Positions 26,447 to 36,413 of a DNA stretch of 64,000 nt are shown in pieces (position 1 is the first letter of the stretch; every line of letters starts with the position of its first letter). This DNA is from Pedobacter rhodius (lineage in GTDB: Bacteria; Bacteroidota; Bacteroidia; Sphingobacteriales; Sphingobacteriaceae): contig NZ_JAPWGL010000002.1 of the NCBI RefSeq assembly GCF_027213645.1, positions 744,001-808,000 on the forward strand. The letters are read 5' to 3'. The notes under the pieces are model-generated. The model saw only the letters and a program-made list of their open reading frames with translations. It did no database searches and was not told the origin of the DNA. A program made the translations under genes and the position numbers.

Positions 26447-27409
26447 ATGATTAAGATTGCTGTTCTGATTCCTGAGCAATATAAGCTTTTAAGTGTTGCT
26501 GCCATTTTAGAAGTATTTGAAGCTGCGAATAAATTCCAGGCTAATAACCATGTGGAAGTGGCTTTTGACATTTCACTTTTAACATTAAATAACCGGGTTG
26601 ACGGTTTTTTTAAATCATACAAATCTGACAGGATTGAAAATAAAGAAAGTTACGAACTTATTCTTATTCCATCTTTTACCACAGATGATATGAAAGGTAC
26701 GTTAGCATTAAATCAAGCATTTATTCCATGGCTGATAAAACAATACCATTACGGTGCTGAAATCGCGACTTTTTGCACGGGTGCATTTTTACTTGGCGCA
26801 ACCGGTTTATTAGATGGAAAAGCTGCTACAACTCATGTAGATGCATGTTCAGCATTTTCAGCAGCCTTCCCTTCAGTTCAGTTAAAAGCAGATAAAACCG
26901 TAACACAGGATGGTAGATTATTTACAAGCGGGGGTGCAACATCTACCTTTCATCTTTTACTATACTTGTTGCAAATTCATTGTGGCAAAGATTTAGCCGT
27001 TAAGACAGCAAAAATCTTCGCCATCGATATGGACAGGCACAATCAATCTTATTTTAGTTCTTTTCAGCCAACCAGGCATCATAATGATGAAATTGTTGCT
27101 TCTGCACAGGAAAAAATTGAAAGTAATTATCAGGATGTAGCAACCATTGAAGAAATGATAAAAGATATTCCATCGAGCAGGAGAAACATAGTAAGGCGGT
27201 TTAAACAGGTAATCGGCATCACGCCGATAGAATACCTGCAACAAACAAGAATCGAAGCGGCAAAAAAGCTTTTAGAGCAAACGGCACAACAAATGACTGA
27301 AATAATTTATAACTCAGGCTATAATGATCCAAAGGCTTTCAGGAAGGTATTTAGAAAAACAGTGGGCATGACACCTTCTCAATACAGGGATAAATTTCAG
27401 GTCAGATGA
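26447..27409 (+). CDS. GlxA-type transcriptional regulator (DJ-1/PfpI domain plus AraC HTH)
   Basis: A 320-residue regulator. The N-terminal DJ-1/PfpI-like domain (residues ~1-180) has the elbow Cys-110 in ATFCTGAFLLGATGLLDGKAATTHV. The C-terminal AraC helix-turn-helix (about 220-320) has IPSSRRNIVRRFKQVIGITPIEYLQQTRIEAAKKLL and SGYNDPKAFRKVFRKTVGMTPSQYR. In this family the first domain probably binds a small ligand rather than acting as a peptidase. Divergent from the DinB gene; the target is not known from sequence. Confidence 0.93.
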   Translation: MIKIAVLIPEQYKLLSVAAILEVFEAANKFQANNHVEVAFDISLLTLNNRVDGFFKSYKSDRIENKESYELILIPSFTTDDMKGTLALNQAFIPWLIKQYHYGAEIATFCTGAFLLGATGLLDGKAATTHVDACSAFSAAFPSVQLKADKTVTQDGRLFTSGGATSTFHLLLYLLQIHCGKDLAVKTAKIFAIDMDRHNQSYFSSFQPTRHHNDEIVASAQEKIESNYQDVATIEEMIKDIPSSRRNIVRRFKQVIGITPIEYLQQTRIEAAKKLLEQTAQQMTEIIYNSGYNDPKAFRKVFRKTVGMTPSQYRDKFQVR

Positions 27410-27543
27410 CATTTAAAAGCTTTAACGGACTCACTTTTTTATCGAATTATTGTAATCATTCCAATACAGCAAAAAATAATTCTGAATAATAAAATAATTC
27501 TGATTAACTTAACGTTATTATATTTTAACCAAATAATTATATT

Positions 27544-27654
27544 ATGAGCACAATACTTTTAATTGTTGGTTCTTTCTATTTCATTTCACTTTGTGCAATG
27601 GTTTATTGTTATTATTCTGCAGAACCAATGCCTAGCGATTACGAGAAATTTTAG
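27544..27654 (+). CDS. Small hydrophobic protein (36 aa)
   Basis: A short frame MSTILLIVGSFYFISLCAM... ending SDYEKF with a TAG stop. One transmembrane helix and a short polar tail ending in acidic and aromatic residues. It has a plausible gene-like composition and stands in a 630-bp gap, but no shared neighbour or promoter confirms it. Confidence 0.4.
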   Translation: MSTILLIVGSFYFISLCAMVYCYYSAEPMPSDYEKF

Positions 27655-28040
27655 AATTATTTATGCAGTATTTATTGCTGCTGTGTTACACTAATCATAG
27701 TATATTGTTCTTTTATTAAATTAGAAGCACGATTGCGTATTTTAAACTTAATTAATTATTCCTTTTAACCGTAGTGCCAAAGTTGGTCTGGCAAAAGGCT
27801 AATTCAGCTTTCGCCTGTTAACCGGATTATGACCTTGTCTGTTAGAATTCGCTTACGAACCTGATGATTATTTCGAAGAAAAATTAAAATTTTATCGGCC
27901 GAAAAAACACTTCGTAATAAAGATCTTAAAAAAGTAATCATTGCAGGGAAGCATCTATACAACCTGATTTTATTTCCCGAATTTCAAAAACTAGGTCAGG
28001 CAGATTTTCCTGTTAATGCAATTATTTATTTTACGAAAAA
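27655..28040 (+). pseudogene. Intergenic region with a possible degenerate reading frame
   Basis: No intact gene. From about 27871 a plus-strand frame without a start runs on into the next gene and reads LKKVIIAGKHLYNLILF then PEFQKLGQADFPVNAII, which looks protein-like. The frame just upstream (DDYFEEKLKF) is in a different register. This resembles a decayed coding sequence with a frameshift. I do not recognise the parent family, and it could be chance. Confidence 0.25.
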
Positions 28041-28445
28041 TTACAAAGATGTTTTTACCGCTTTGCCTATCAGGCTTACATCAACAAGTTCTAGGGATTT
28101 AACCATATTCTTAACAGTGTCTTTATACTTCTTAAAATGAATGGTTTCTATATGCGATTTATATGCAGCTGTATCGGCATAAATTTCAAGTATTGTGATG
28201 TGCGCCGGGTTATTTTTATCAGCAACGGCATAATAAGCTAATACGCCAGGCTCAACACGTACGGCAGTCGTCATCTGTTCTTTTAGTGCTCGATTATACT
28301 GTTCCAGTTGCGATGGCTCAACTTCAATTTTTGCCAGTCTAACCATTTGATTTTTAGCCTGCGCTTTGCTATCCTTATGGAATAATACCATCAGTATAAA
28401 TAAACTTATTGCAAAGGTTAGCAAGGTATTCTGTTTTAGTCGCAT
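28041..28445 (-). CDS. Exported antibiotic biosynthesis monooxygenase (ABM)-like protein
   Basis: A 134-residue protein: hydrophobic export signal (LLTFAISLFILMVLF), then an ABM-domain core (VRLAKIEVEPSQLEQYNRALKEQMTTAVRVEPGVLAYYAV, HITILEIYADTAAYKSHIETIHFKKYK). ABM-fold proteins include quinol monooxygenases and haem-related enzymes; export to the periplasm is unusual for the first of these but common in Bacteroidota paralogues. Activity is not provable here. Next gene upstream on the same strand is the multicopper oxidase. Confidence 0.85.
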   Translation of the reverse strand: MRLKQNTLLTFAISLFILMVLFHKDSKAQAKNQMVRLAKIEVEPSQLEQYNRALKEQMTTAVRVEPGVLAYYAVADKNNPAHITILEIYADTAAYKSHIETIHFKKYKDTVKNMVKSLELVDVSLIGKAVKTSL

Positions 28446-28563
28446 ATCATTAATTGTTTTGTAAGCTTTAATCAGTAAATAAATATAGCATTGTTTAATG
28501 TAATTATAAGCAGTCTGAAAATCAATGTTCCTGAGCCTAGAAAAATATCTTTATTACGACGTC

Positions 28564-31128
28564 TTAATAACTCAACGTTAATCCCCCACCATAACCCATA
28601 TCACTATCATAATGTGTTGATAAACCAAAATACCTGGTAACAATATACCTGAAACCGGCCATATATTCCTTGTCGGTATTCACCATAAACTGAAACCGCA
28701 ATCTTTTAGAAACCGGGATATCCTCTCTCATCAGCTGAAACCTCAGATTTCCTTTATGATCGAGAGCAGCATCGGCCACAACCAGCAAAGGCAGGGTGTA
28801 CTGAACGCCCAAATGAAATACCTGCCTGAAGTTTTTGGTATTGTTTTGCCCGAAGAAGTTATTGCCTGGTGATAGAGATTGCCCGAAAATATTTTTATCC
28901 ATGGGTTCGACGGTTCTTTTTCTGAAATCCCAACCCACATAAGGCATCAGCCACTGGTTTTTACCGATGTACCTTCCTAAATGGCTTTCGCTTTCATAAC
29001 CCATTTCTTTATCAAAGCCAATGCGCCATTCAGTGGTGAAACGGTAACGCGTATTGGCCAGCATCATTTCACCATCGCTGCCATTGGTTTCCAGTCCGAT
29101 TCTTGCCATCGGGTGAAATGCCCTGTCATCATTAAATAGTTTACGTTGCGTCATTTTCGGATTTGATATTTCAGGATTCGACGGCGTACTCTCATAACTG
29201 AATATCCTTCCCATGCCACTCATCATGTGGTAAAGGATATGGCAGTGGAAAAACCAGTCGCCACCGGTCTCTGATGCAGCAAATTCGATGGTATCACGCT
29301 CCATGGGCATAATGTCGAGCACATTTTTCATTGGTGCATAAGCGCCCTGCCCATTAAGTACCCTGAAATCATGGCCGTGTAAATGCATCGGATGGCGCAT
29401 CATACTGTTATTGTAAAGAACAACTCTTAGGTTTTCTCCCCTTTTGATTAATATTTTATCACTCTCTGAAACAGTCTTATTATCCAGTGTCCACACATAG
29501 CGGTTCATATTACCCGTAAGATCAAACCTGAGTTCTTTCCACTGACCTTTTGGTAAGGTTGTTTGCTTCGGAGCGCGGAGCATATCGTAATTTAAGGTTA
29601 CGATATCTTTATTCTCCGCAGCCATAATCATTCCAGACTGGCTTTTAACGCCGGACATCTGCATGCCCTTCATGCTATTCTTTCCTTCGGGATTTTCCTC
29701 GCCGGTTATTTCCGGGTACATAACGGTATTCATATCCATTACCTGGTTCTGCATGTGCATGCCATCCATCTTAATCATGTTACCCCGACCATCCATCATG
29801 TTGTTCATCATCTTCATTCCGGCAAAATAGTTCAGCTTAGGCATTTTCTGTGCATAAACCTGTTCTCCCTTGCCCAGCCATAAGGAGGCTGATTTAGTCC
29901 TATCTTCAGGGGTTACTAAAAATTCGTAACTTTTATTTTCAGGAATAGTAACCACGACATCATATGTTTCGGAAACGGCAATAATCAACCGATCCACTTC
30001 CACCGGTTCTACGTCATTACCATCTGTTGCAACTACTGTAATTTTTCCACCTGCGTATTTAAGCCAGAAATAATCTGAAGCGCCTCCATTGGCAATACGA
30101 AGTCTAACTTTATCGCCGGCTTTAAACTGCGGATGTGATGACTCTTTTTCTCCGTTGATTAGAAAAGATTCATAGTAAACATCACTTACATCCATGGCAT
30201 TCATACGCTTCCATTCGTTGGCAACTTTGGTTTTAAAATGACCGGTTCTGATGGCTTCTGCATAACTTTGCGTAGTACCTTTTTTAATTGCAAACCAGTC
30301 ACTGGCATTTTTCAGGCTTCTGTGTACTTCTTCAGGTTTCATATCGGTCCATTCACTGATAACCACCGGTAGCGTTGGGATAGCCCATTCCGTCCTCCTG
30401 TTTATGATAAACGCGCCGTACATACCAATTTGCTCCTGAAGTTTGCTATGGCTATGGTACCAATGTGTTCCGTGCTGAACAACAGGAAATTTATAAATGT
30501 ATGTAGTATGTGGTTTGATGGGCATTTGCGTAAGAAATGGTACGCCATCCATTTTATTTGGCAAAAACAAGCCATGCCAGTGGAGTGCCGTTTCTTCGTC
30601 TAATTTATTGTGCACATAAATTAATGCCGTATCGCCTTCGGTAAAGGTCAGGGTTGGCATGGGAATCTGGCCATTTACGGCAATTGCCCGCTTTTTTTTC
30701 TTTCCATAAGTAACAATGGTATCTGCTACATAAAGATCGTAACGGACTGTCCGCGACGGGAATTTATTGGCGAGTGTCTTTAAAGAGCCTAAATTTTTTG
30801 TTGCTTTTTTAATATTAACGATGGTTTCATTAGTATCATCCATTTGCATTTTCCCCATATCTTCCACCCCCCTTTTTGATTCGCCACCCTTAATTTTCAG
30901 CTGACCATTATTTGGTAAAAGGGTCTTAGATTTTTCAGGTACCAGTTTCATTCCGCATTTAGGACAATTACCGGGTTTGGATTTATGTATTTCAGGATGC
31001 ATTACACAAGTGTAAACGGCCTGTGATGGTTCAGAAGCACTGCTTTTTGCTGAACTGCGTTTATTCATATCCTGGGCGGAAACAACGGAGCAGAGGATTA
31101 TTAAAAAAGCAGTTAATCGGTTTTTCAT
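28564..31128 (-). CDS. Multicopper oxidase with N-terminal heavy-metal-binding motif and C-terminal CopB-like domain
   Basis: An 854-residue exported protein. A signal peptide is followed by YTCVMHPEIHKSKPGNCPKCGMKLVPE (about 40-65), a YHS/HMBD-type metal motif. The oxidase carries LHWHGLF (~181), HWYHSHS (~225), HPMHLHGH (~582) and HCHILYH (~630), giving the trinuclear centre and type 1 site; a methionine-rich stretch lies at about 435-500. Residues ~660-854 (PMARIGLETNG, TEWRIGFDKEMGYES) resemble outer-membrane copper protein CopB. CopA and CopB are usually separate. It is likely a copper detoxification protein. Confidence 0.9.
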   Translation of the reverse strand: MKNRLTAFLIILCSVVSAQDMNKRSSAKSSASEPSQAVYTCVMHPEIHKSKPGNCPKCGMKLVPEKSKTLLPNNGQLKIKGGESKRGVEDMGKMQMDDTNETIVNIKKATKNLGSLKTLANKFPSRTVRYDLYVADTIVTYGKKKKRAIAVNGQIPMPTLTFTEGDTALIYVHNKLDEETALHWHGLFLPNKMDGVPFLTQMPIKPHTTYIYKFPVVQHGTHWYHSHSKLQEQIGMYGAFIINRRTEWAIPTLPVVISEWTDMKPEEVHRSLKNASDWFAIKKGTTQSYAEAIRTGHFKTKVANEWKRMNAMDVSDVYYESFLINGEKESSHPQFKAGDKVRLRIANGGASDYFWLKYAGGKITVVATDGNDVEPVEVDRLIIAVSETYDVVVTIPENKSYEFLVTPEDRTKSASLWLGKGEQVYAQKMPKLNYFAGMKMMNNMMDGRGNMIKMDGMHMQNQVMDMNTVMYPEITGEENPEGKNSMKGMQMSGVKSQSGMIMAAENKDIVTLNYDMLRAPKQTTLPKGQWKELRFDLTGNMNRYVWTLDNKTVSESDKILIKRGENLRVVLYNNSMMRHPMHLHGHDFRVLNGQGAYAPMKNVLDIMPMERDTIEFAASETGGDWFFHCHILYHMMSGMGRIFSYESTPSNPEISNPKMTQRKLFNDDRAFHPMARIGLETNGSDGEMMLANTRYRFTTEWRIGFDKEMGYESESHLGRYIGKNQWLMPYVGWDFRKRTVEPMDKNIFGQSLSPGNNFFGQNNTKNFRQVFHLGVQYTLPLLVVADAALDHKGNLRFQLMREDIPVSKRLRFQFMVNTDKEYMAGFRYIVTRYFGLSTHYDSDMGYGGGLTLSY

Positions 31129-31661
31129 GTTCTACTGATATGAGTTTTTGTCACCTTACAAAGGTAAAAGACGGGCCTGAAACTAATTTTATACAATTTT
31201 CCGTATCTTTTATATAATTATTTACCCTGTTCGGTCATACCCCATTACAAGCAAAAAAGATTACCTGCAAACTTACATCGCAAAAATCTTATCGTTTGGA
31301 AATACCTACAGCAAGTCAGTATGATATAGAAACCCGGATTAGCAAAAAAAGAATAGTTTGTGTGAAGTTGCTGCCACTGGATGGCATTGTTAAGGAACTA
31401 TAAAACGGGAACGAAGACCCAGAAAACCAGCGTTAAAAGATTTCTTAATGATTTTGAAATACAGGGTTCTTAACAGTAATAACTTTTAAAAGACTGTATA
31501 TTTTGTGTTGTATCGAGGTTGACGGATATTACAAATCTGCATCGAGATAATCCGGAAAATTGTCATTCCATATCATTACCTTTGAATTCCCCCTTCACAG
31601 TTTATTTCTCTGAGGCATAACCTCATCTACTGCCTACCACCTTACAAAAATATTGAGTGAT
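31129..31661. other. Intergenic region, divergent
   Basis: About 530 bp between the divergent copper oxidase and the CheB-CheR kinase. No credible gene, RNA or inverted repeat was seen. Short segments look like ordinary coding debris but no frame is long enough to name. Confidence 0.45.
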
Positions 31662-34600
31662 ATGAAAGAGCCAGAATATATAATTGCCATTGGCGCTTCG
31701 GCGGGCGGACTTGAAGAAATTACTGTTTTTTTCGACCATACCCCTCTTGACGGCGTATCTTATGTAATTGTACAGCATCTTTCTGCTGAGTTTAAAAGCA
31801 GGATGACCGAAGTACTTTCCAAGCACAGCAAACTTTCGGTTGAGCAGGCCACTGAGGGTATGCTGGTAGAATGTAACCGGGTTTACCTGATACCGAATGA
31901 TAAATTCATGACCATACGCGACAACAGGCTTTTTTTAACCCCAAAAGAAAAAATAAGCAGTCCGCACCTTACAATCAATACTTTTTTCGAATCACTTGCT
32001 CTCGACAGCGGTAGAAGAGCCATAGGAATAGTGCTTTCAGGCCTGGGAAGTGACGGCGCAGAAGGAATTACATGTATTAAAAGAGAAGGCGGGATGGTAA
32101 TGGCCAGGGACCCTGAAACTTCTGCTTTTCCAAGCATGCCGTACAAATCCATTTCAACAGGCATGGTCGACTTTATCCTCGAACCCGCATCAATGCCGGG
32201 CGCAATTGAAGATTATGTGAAATATGAAGGTATTTTGAAATCGGACACAGCTGAAGACAGCAAGTATCTTGCCCAGATTATCGAACTCATCCGAGAACGT
32301 TCTCCGCTTGATTTTTCTGATTATAAATCTTCAACGATCTTGCGCAGGACGAAAAGACGTGCAGCTTATAACAATCTGGGTACACTCAGGGATTATCTTT
32401 TCTTCCTTCGTGATACACCCAGTGAGATAGAATCGCTCTCGAAGGATTTCCTGATTAGTGTAACTGCCTTTTTCAGAGACTCATCGGCATTCGAATTTCT
32501 GGAAACTAATATTGTACCCCGTATGCTTGAAAAACTTATGCCCAGGGAAGAACTCAAAATCTGGGTAGCAGGTTGTGCTACCGGAGAGGAAGTTTATTCT
32601 CTGGCTATAATTATATGCGAGCAACTCAAAGGCATTTATGAAAATACTGCTGTAAAAATATTTGCAACGGATATTGACAGCAAGGCACTGGCACATGCCG
32701 GAAAAGGATTTTATCAAAAAGATGCAGTTAAAAATGTTTCTGCAGAAAGACTGGAGAATTATTTCATAGCCGAAGGTGAAGGATACAAGATAAAAACCAG
32801 CCTGCGCAAACTGGCCATTTTCGCACAGCATGATTTGGTCAAGAACCCGCCTTATTGTAATATGCATCTTATCAGCTGCCGCAACCTGCTGATATACATG
32901 GCTCCGGTGTTGCAGAAAAAGGTATTCGGAGTGATGTTGTTCGGACTTAAGCAGGATGGCTACCTGTTTCTTGGCTCGAGTGAAAACCCAATGCCCATTA
33001 TAAAGAATTTAGAGACAGTAAGCAAAGCGCATAAGATATACCGTAACCTTAAATCCAAGCATTCGGTAAGCTTTGATGCCTTTTCAATACCCGAATCCAT
33101 AACCGCCCGCCGGGTTTCCTCTAATTTTACACTTGCAGGGGGTAATAATGGCGGTTTTCACCTGGCTGATGCCATGCAAGAGAACCTGGCTCATGAACTT
33201 AACGTTCTCGTTGTCTGCATTGACGAGCAGCAGAACGTAATTAAGTCCTATGGAAACACATCCAGGTTCCTTTTACCAAAGCATTTTACGACTGACTTGG
33301 AAACACTGCTTCCTAAAAAACTTGCCATGGTTTACCATTCGCTCAGGAACAACGTGCTTAAGTCCAACGAAAAACTTACTTTAAATCGGATAAAAGTAAA
33401 ACATAACGAAGAATTCCTTCGGGTAAATCTTTCCCTTACCCCACTTGCAAATGGTGGCAGCGGGCAAAAGTTGATGATGGTTACTTTTAGCGAGGATCAT
33501 ACTTTTGCACCTTTAACACCTGAAGGCAACGAATTTGACGAGAAAAAATATCATGATGAATATACGCTGAATCTGGAAGAGGAAGTAAAAATATTGAAGG
33601 AAAAACTCAACGCGACTTATGAGCAGCTGGATGCATCGAATGAGAATATGCAGTCTTTTAACGAGGAAATGATATCTGCAAATGAGGAAATGCAGAGTAC
33701 TAATGAAGAGATGCAATCTGTAAACGAGGAACTGGATACCATCAATTCTGAATATCAGCTGAAAAACAAGGAACTATCCGAGATTAATGATGATCTGAAT
33801 AATTATTTCAGAAGTAACCTGAATGGTCAGCTATTTATAAATAATGAACTTTTGCTCATGAAGTTTTCGCCGGGCACAATTAAGCAGATCAATTTGCTTG
33901 AAAGCGATATCGGTAGACCGTTGAGCAATATTACAACAAATATCAAGTTCGAAACACTGACTGAAGATATCCGTAATGTACTTGACAACGGTACTGTCAT
34001 TACTAAAGAAATCGAAACAAATAATGGAAAATGGTACCAGGTTATGACCATGCCTTATGTCAGGCAATCTGATCAAAAAAACAGCGGTGCTATTATTACA
34101 TTTAACGATATTACCGAATTAAAAGAAGTACAGAAAAAATTAGATAACAGCAATAAGATGCTGGGAATGGCAATCGATGCCGACGGAACAGGAACCTGGT
34201 CTGTAAAAATTGAAACAGGAGAATTTTCCGCTTCACAACGGTTTAAGAATCTCTTCGGATTTACAGATAAAGAAGAGGTAAGTTATCTTTCTGCTGTTTC
34301 AAGGATAAAAGACGAATTCAGAGCGATATTTGAGCAGGCTGTGGACGTAACGGTAAAAACAGGTCAGCGATTCGACATAGAATTTGCCGTCTCCAGCGGT
34401 GATAATCGTTTCGACACCTGGGTCAGAGCAATTGGAAGCTTAGTACTTGATGGAGAAAAAAAACCAGCTTACTTCACGGGGGTGGTGAACGATATTACCA
34501 TCCATAAACAGGATGAAGTCCGTAAAAATGATTTCATAGCTATGGTTAGTCATGAACTCCGCTCCCCGCTAACCATCCTGCAGGCATATATCCAGCTGCT

Positions 34601-35195
34601 TAAATCAAAGGCAGATAAGCCCGATTTTAATTTTACAGTTTCAGCCCTGGAAAAAGCAAGCATACAAATCAGGAAAATGACTACACTCATAAAGGGTTTT
34701 TTAAGCGTTTCGAGCTTTGAGAGCGGAAGGATTAAGCTTAACAGGGAGACTTTTGAAATGAATGGCCTGGTCAGTGAAACGATTTATGAAATTCTTTTTC
34801 TGGCGCCTGTCCATACCATTGCTTTAAAAGAAGGACCATTGTGCAAAGTTAACGGAGACCGCGATAAAATCGGCCAGGTTATAAGCAACTATATTAGCAA
34901 CGCAATAAAATATAATATTGAAGAAAGACCCATCGAGATTGAGGTTAGTTGTACTGAAGACATTGTACAGGTATCTGTAGCCGACCTGGGGTTAGGAATA
35001 CACCAAAATGATCAGCACAGGCTTTTCGAACGTTATTCAAGGATAGATACGACTTCGACTAAAACAATTGCCGGCTTTGGCCTCGGGCTTTATCTTTCAT
35101 CTGAAATTATTAGCCGTCACAATGGGAAAGTATGGGTCGAAAGTGAGCCTGGCAAAGGATCCAAATTTTACTTTAACCTGCCAAAATTCGAGTAG
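31662..35195 (+). CDS. CheB-CheR-PAS-histidine kinase hybrid
   Basis: About 1177 residues. The CheB methylesterase has IGASAGGLEE, VQHLSAEF and LSGLGSDGAEG (Ser-His-Asp triad) but no N-terminal receiver domain. CheR follows (STAFFRDSS-like FLISVTAFFRDSSAFEFLE, WVAGCATGEEVYSLAI, CRNLLIYM). A coiled coil rich in NEEM repeats, PAS domains, a HisKA box VSHELRSP (His-964) and an ATPase domain (DKIGQVISNYISNAIKY, GFGLGLYL) complete it. A TTG three codons upstream (31653) is an alternative start. No chemotaxis genes adjoin it, so a motility role is not implied. Such hybrids are widespread in Bacteroidota. Confidence 0.93.
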   Translation: MKEPEYIIAIGASAGGLEEITVFFDHTPLDGVSYVIVQHLSAEFKSRMTEVLSKHSKLSVEQATEGMLVECNRVYLIPNDKFMTIRDNRLFLTPKEKISSPHLTINTFFESLALDSGRRAIGIVLSGLGSDGAEGITCIKREGGMVMARDPETSAFPSMPYKSISTGMVDFILEPASMPGAIEDYVKYEGILKSDTAEDSKYLAQIIELIRERSPLDFSDYKSSTILRRTKRRAAYNNLGTLRDYLFFLRDTPSEIESLSKDFLISVTAFFRDSSAFEFLETNIVPRMLEKLMPREELKIWVAGCATGEEVYSLAIIICEQLKGIYENTAVKIFATDIDSKALAHAGKGFYQKDAVKNVSAERLENYFIAEGEGYKIKTSLRKLAIFAQHDLVKNPPYCNMHLISCRNLLIYMAPVLQKKVFGVMLFGLKQDGYLFLGSSENPMPIIKNLETVSKAHKIYRNLKSKHSVSFDAFSIPESITARRVSSNFTLAGGNNGGFHLADAMQENLAHELNVLVVCIDEQQNVIKSYGNTSRFLLPKHFTTDLETLLPKKLAMVYHSLRNNVLKSNEKLTLNRIKVKHNEEFLRVNLSLTPLANGGSGQKLMMVTFSEDHTFAPLTPEGNEFDEKKYHDEYTLNLEEEVKILKEKLNATYEQLDASNENMQSFNEEMISANEEMQSTNEEMQSVNEELDTINSEYQLKNKELSEINDDLNNYFRSNLNGQLFINNELLLMKFSPGTIKQINLLESDIGRPLSNITTNIKFETLTEDIRNVLDNGTVITKEIETNNGKWYQVMTMPYVRQSDQKNSGAIITFNDITELKEVQKKLDNSNKMLGMAIDADGTGTWSVKIETGEFSASQRFKNLFGFTDKEEVSYLSAVSRIKDEFRAIFEQAVDVTVKTGQRFDIEFAVSSGDNRFDTWVRAIGSLVLDGEKKPAYFTGVVNDITIHKQDEVRKNDFIAMVSHELRSPLTILQAYIQLLKSKADKPDFNFTVSALEKASIQIRKMTTLIKGFLSVSSFESGRIKLNRETFEMNGLVSETIYEILFLAPVHTIALKEGPLCKVNGDRDKIGQVISNYISNAIKYNIEERPIEIEVSCTEDIVQVSVADLGLGIHQNDQHRLFERYSRIDTTSTKTIAGFGLGLYLSSEIISRHNGKVWVESEPGKGSKFYFNLPKFE

Positions 35196-35339
35196 CGGTT
35201 CAGCATTTTAAAATGTCTTGTAACATTTGAAAAAATTAGCGTCTATTTATTTAGTTAACTTTTAAAATAATACAGAACAGCGGTATTTTATAAAATATTT
35301 GCCATACATCAATAAATTAACAGTTAAACCTTCTAACCT

Positions 35340-36089
35340 ATGGAACAAGAATTGGAAAAAATGAAGAAAGATTTAAGGTTACTTAAATGGTATGCGGTAA
35401 CGATGACATCAATCCTTTTAGTTACAGGAATGTTTGCATTTACAGGTTCAAATATCCCGCATTTTAAAGAAATTTCTGCTGAACGAATTAATATAATCGA
35501 AAAAGATGGAAAATTAAGAATGGTCATTTCCAACAAAAGCCGCTCGCCGGAGGTGATGGCTTATGGTAAAGGGTTCACACCGTCTATTCCGGGCGGTGTA
35601 AGGCCTGGGCTTATTTTTTTCAATGATGAAGGCACAGAAAACGGCGGCCTGGTATTCAGTGGTGGAAAAGACAGTACGGGCGCCTATAGTGCTACCGGTC
35701 ACCTTTCATTTGATCAATATAACCAGAATCAGGTAATTTATATGCAGTATACCGATGATAATGGGTCGCAAAATACAGGGCTTCATATTGATGACTGGCA
35801 AACTTCGCCAGATTTTCGGGATTGGCGGGCGGAATATAAAAAAGCGCAGATGCTTCCAGATGGTAAAGAAAAAGAAACATTACTAAAAAAATTGATTGAA
35901 CCTAAAGAAGGGCAAAAAGCATACGCACAAAGAGTTTTTGTAGGTAAAGACAATGAAAAAACAGCTATGGTAACGCTTGCCGATCGTATGGGAAAACCTC
36001 GCCTGCAGCTACTGGTCGATTCTAATGGTATGGCAAAATTAAATTTCCTGGATCAAAAAGGCAATATAACCTATAGTTTGCCCAAATAA
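35340..36089 (+). CDS. Membrane-anchored hypothetical protein
   Basis: A 249-residue protein: a short coiled coil (MEQELEKMKKDLRLLKWY), one membrane helix at about residues 19-35, then an extracytoplasmic region rich in short beta elements (ERINIIEKDGKLRMVISNKS, RPGLIFFNDEGTENGGLVFSGG, YMQYTDDNGSQ) and ending FLDQKGNITYSLPK. Similar proteins are annotated as hypothetical in Bacteroidota. No function recognised. It stands alone, 144 bp after the kinase hybrid. Confidence 0.7.
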   Translation: MEQELEKMKKDLRLLKWYAVTMTSILLVTGMFAFTGSNIPHFKEISAERINIIEKDGKLRMVISNKSRSPEVMAYGKGFTPSIPGGVRPGLIFFNDEGTENGGLVFSGGKDSTGAYSATGHLSFDQYNQNQVIYMQYTDDNGSQNTGLHIDDWQTSPDFRDWRAEYKKAQMLPDGKEKETLLKKLIEPKEGQKAYAQRVFVGKDNEKTAMVTLADRMGKPRLQLLVDSNGMAKLNFLDQKGNITYSLPK

Positions 36090-36278
36090 AGCCTGGCTTG
36101 CCTGTATTCCAATTCATCTATTAAAAAATATGAAGCCTAATCTTTAGCCTTGGAAGTAAAGCTATTGGCATAGGTACCGCTCAAATGATCAGCTAAACGT
36201 TGAAAGATAGCTAAACAACTGCCAGTATAGTAGCAGTTCAACTTTTTTGAGTAAATAACATATACGCAAGCCATATAT

Positions 36279-36305
36279 AAAAAAAGCCTGACTTAATGCC
36301 AAGCT
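36279..36305 (-). terminator. Rho-independent terminator of tRNA-Leu(GAG)
   Basis: On the minus strand an 8-bp stem AGCTTGGC / GTCAGGCT (including G-U pairs) with a 5-nt loop (36285-36305) is followed by a run of six U (36284-36279), immediately downstream of the tRNA. Confidence 0.65.
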
Positions 36306-36310
36306 TATTG

Positions 36311-36394
36311 TACCCAGAAGCAGATTCGAACTGCCACGCCGTTGCCAGCGCCACCCCCTCAAGATGGTGCGTCTACCAATTTCGCCACCTGGGT
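36311..36394 (-). tRNA. tRNA-Leu (anticodon GAG)
   Basis: 84 nt folding as a class II tRNA. The acceptor arm is ACCCAGG against TCTGGGT with discriminator A. The D arm has GGCGAAATTGGTAGACGC, as in leucine tRNAs. The anticodon stem CCATC/GGTGG encloses loop TTGAGGG, giving anticodon GAG. A long variable arm (CGCTGGCAACGGCGT) and T-arm GGCAG-TTCGAAT-CTGCT follow. CCA is not fully encoded (ends CA). Confidence 0.93.
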
Positions 36395-36413
36395 TTGTAC
36401 TATTAAATCATTC

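Noticed and set aside
32481-32867. Minus-strand frame (128 codons) inside the CheB-CheR kinase
   Set aside because: It is antisense to the intact CheR region.
36311-36394. tRNA as an attachment site for an integrated element
   Set aside because: No integrase or second half-site is visible around the tRNA; the flanking genes are ordinary.
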